From the NCBI RefSeq assembly GCF_010015445.1, contig NC_053127.1, positions 28,005,215-28,069,214 of the forward strand: 64,000 nucleotides of DNA, given 5' to 3'. How positions within the stretch are numbered: position 1 is the stretch's first letter; every line of letters begins with the position of its first letter. Source of the DNA: Perca fluviatilis. Its lineage: Eukaryota > Chordata > Actinopteri > Perciformes > Percidae. Below the pieces are notes generated by a model that ran no database searches, had not been told where the DNA came from, and was given only the letters and a program-made list of their open reading frames with translations. The translations under genes were made by a program, and so were the position numbers. Positions 63,291 to 64,000 of the stretch are shown piece after piece.

Positions 63291-64000
63291 AAATATATAT
63301 TTTATTCTTCCCATAGATCCACAAAAAGCAGAAGCAGAGGAAATGTTGTGAACTGGCTTGAATAGCATATTCTTAAAAAAAGTGTTTTTTTCATTGCATC
63401 TTAACATTTTGCTATAAGTAAGTAAATATACTTACTGTAAATACATAACTAATCATGATGAGCTACTATAGATGAATACGCACATGAAGATACTGTGTAC
63501 AATATTCTAAATTCTTGTTAGATGGTGATTTCATAGCAATGACACAGCTATTGGTAGAGAATCACCTTGATACCGGAGTTTGATTTCCATTCATAGCGGT
63601 TAGATGGTACAATAAGAGGGCTTGTATATTTATAGCTCCCTGGGGAAACCTTTTTAAGCATAGTCACTTACAACTACTACTGTATAACCTTCATAATCCA
63701 CAGTGGTGAATGGATTATCTCACTAAATATGAGCTTTACTGAAATGTGGGCAGACGAGTGACTGGATGAAAAGACCACCAACCTGTCGGTCATGCAAGAC
63801 CAGACACTGACTGTTTGGAGACATGGCACAACAAAAATACTACATCATGGCAGCCGATCCAAATAACTTCTCTTATGAATGAGCAGAGGGAGGCTCTGGC
63901 ATGTTCAGCTACAGTCTGTGCTTGCATGAGATGACAGGAAGGTTAAAGGGGGCTTTTTTAATCCATTAAATCCACACAATCAATGCGATTGTGCGTGGCT
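63291..64000 (-). other. tspoap1 intron, right edge of the window
   Basis: Apart from the candidate 28-base exon at 63783-63810, nothing is recognised. Confidence 0.4.
63783..63810 (-). CDS. tspoap1: Candidate small upstream exon of tspoap1
   Basis: A 28-base segment between CCAAACAG and a donor CGACAG|GTTGGT encodes QCLVLHDRQ in the phase needed by the exon at 61881. It could also be the end of a longer or alternative first exon starting at the ATG 63826. It is short, so chance is possible. Confidence 0.35.

Overview
The window is nuclear genomic DNA from a teleost fish, most likely a percomorph. It has split genes with GT-AG (and two GC-AG) introns, dense short non-autonomous DNA transposons of kinds usual in percomorph genomes, long CA and TA microsatellites, and a decayed LINE. 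Gene content and order match the human 17q22 neighbourhood (HSF5, RNF43, SUPT4H1, MIR142, TSPOAP1). There is no bacterial or phage content and no CRISPR array. No protein system outside known vertebrate families was found.

Layout. 1-21011 shows no exon and is most simply read as the first long intron of rnf43 (minus strand); its first coding exon is at 21012-21221. It holds several MITEs, a GC-rich block near 17.6 kb and four TCF/LEF-type motifs. hsf5 (minus strand) occupies 23985-27507 in five coding exons that join in frame to a 462-residue protein, with a probable non-coding 5' exon near 28.24-28.34 kb. supt4h1 (plus strand) starts 2.6 kb away, head to head with hsf5, and is complete: five exons at 30143-31704, 117 residues. 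31.9-41 kb is gene-free, with hAT-type MITEs. The miR-142 hairpin (plus strand) is at 42029-42115, with a candidate ETS/RUNX composite site about 1 kb upstream and a poly(A) signal 250 bp downstream.

46150-61881 carries the 3' part of tspoap1 (RIM-binding protein 1, minus strand). Seventeen exons join in phase to 1,408 codons: SH3-I, three fibronectin III domains, a long acidic and proline-rich linker, SH3-II, two symmetric small exons, SH3-III and a choice of two C-termini. The gene continues beyond the right edge. The last 2 kb are its intron, with a broken LINE and one candidate small exon.

The genes do not form a pathway. rnf43 restrains Wnt signalling at the membrane, hsf5 is a germline transcription factor, supt4h1 is a subunit of the DSIF elongation factor, miR-142 is a blood-cell microRNA and tspoap1 is a presynaptic scaffold. 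What joins them is ancient synteny. Compared with human, the hsf5-rnf43 pair and tspoap1 are each inverted relative to supt4h1-mir142. The most useful leads are the strongly conserved miR-142 locus with a candidate regulatory site and a tail-to-tail neighbour, two GC-AG introns supported by reading phase, a small upstream ORF ending on the rnf43 start codon, alternative C-termini in tspoap1, and nested or internally amplified MITEs with clear target duplications.
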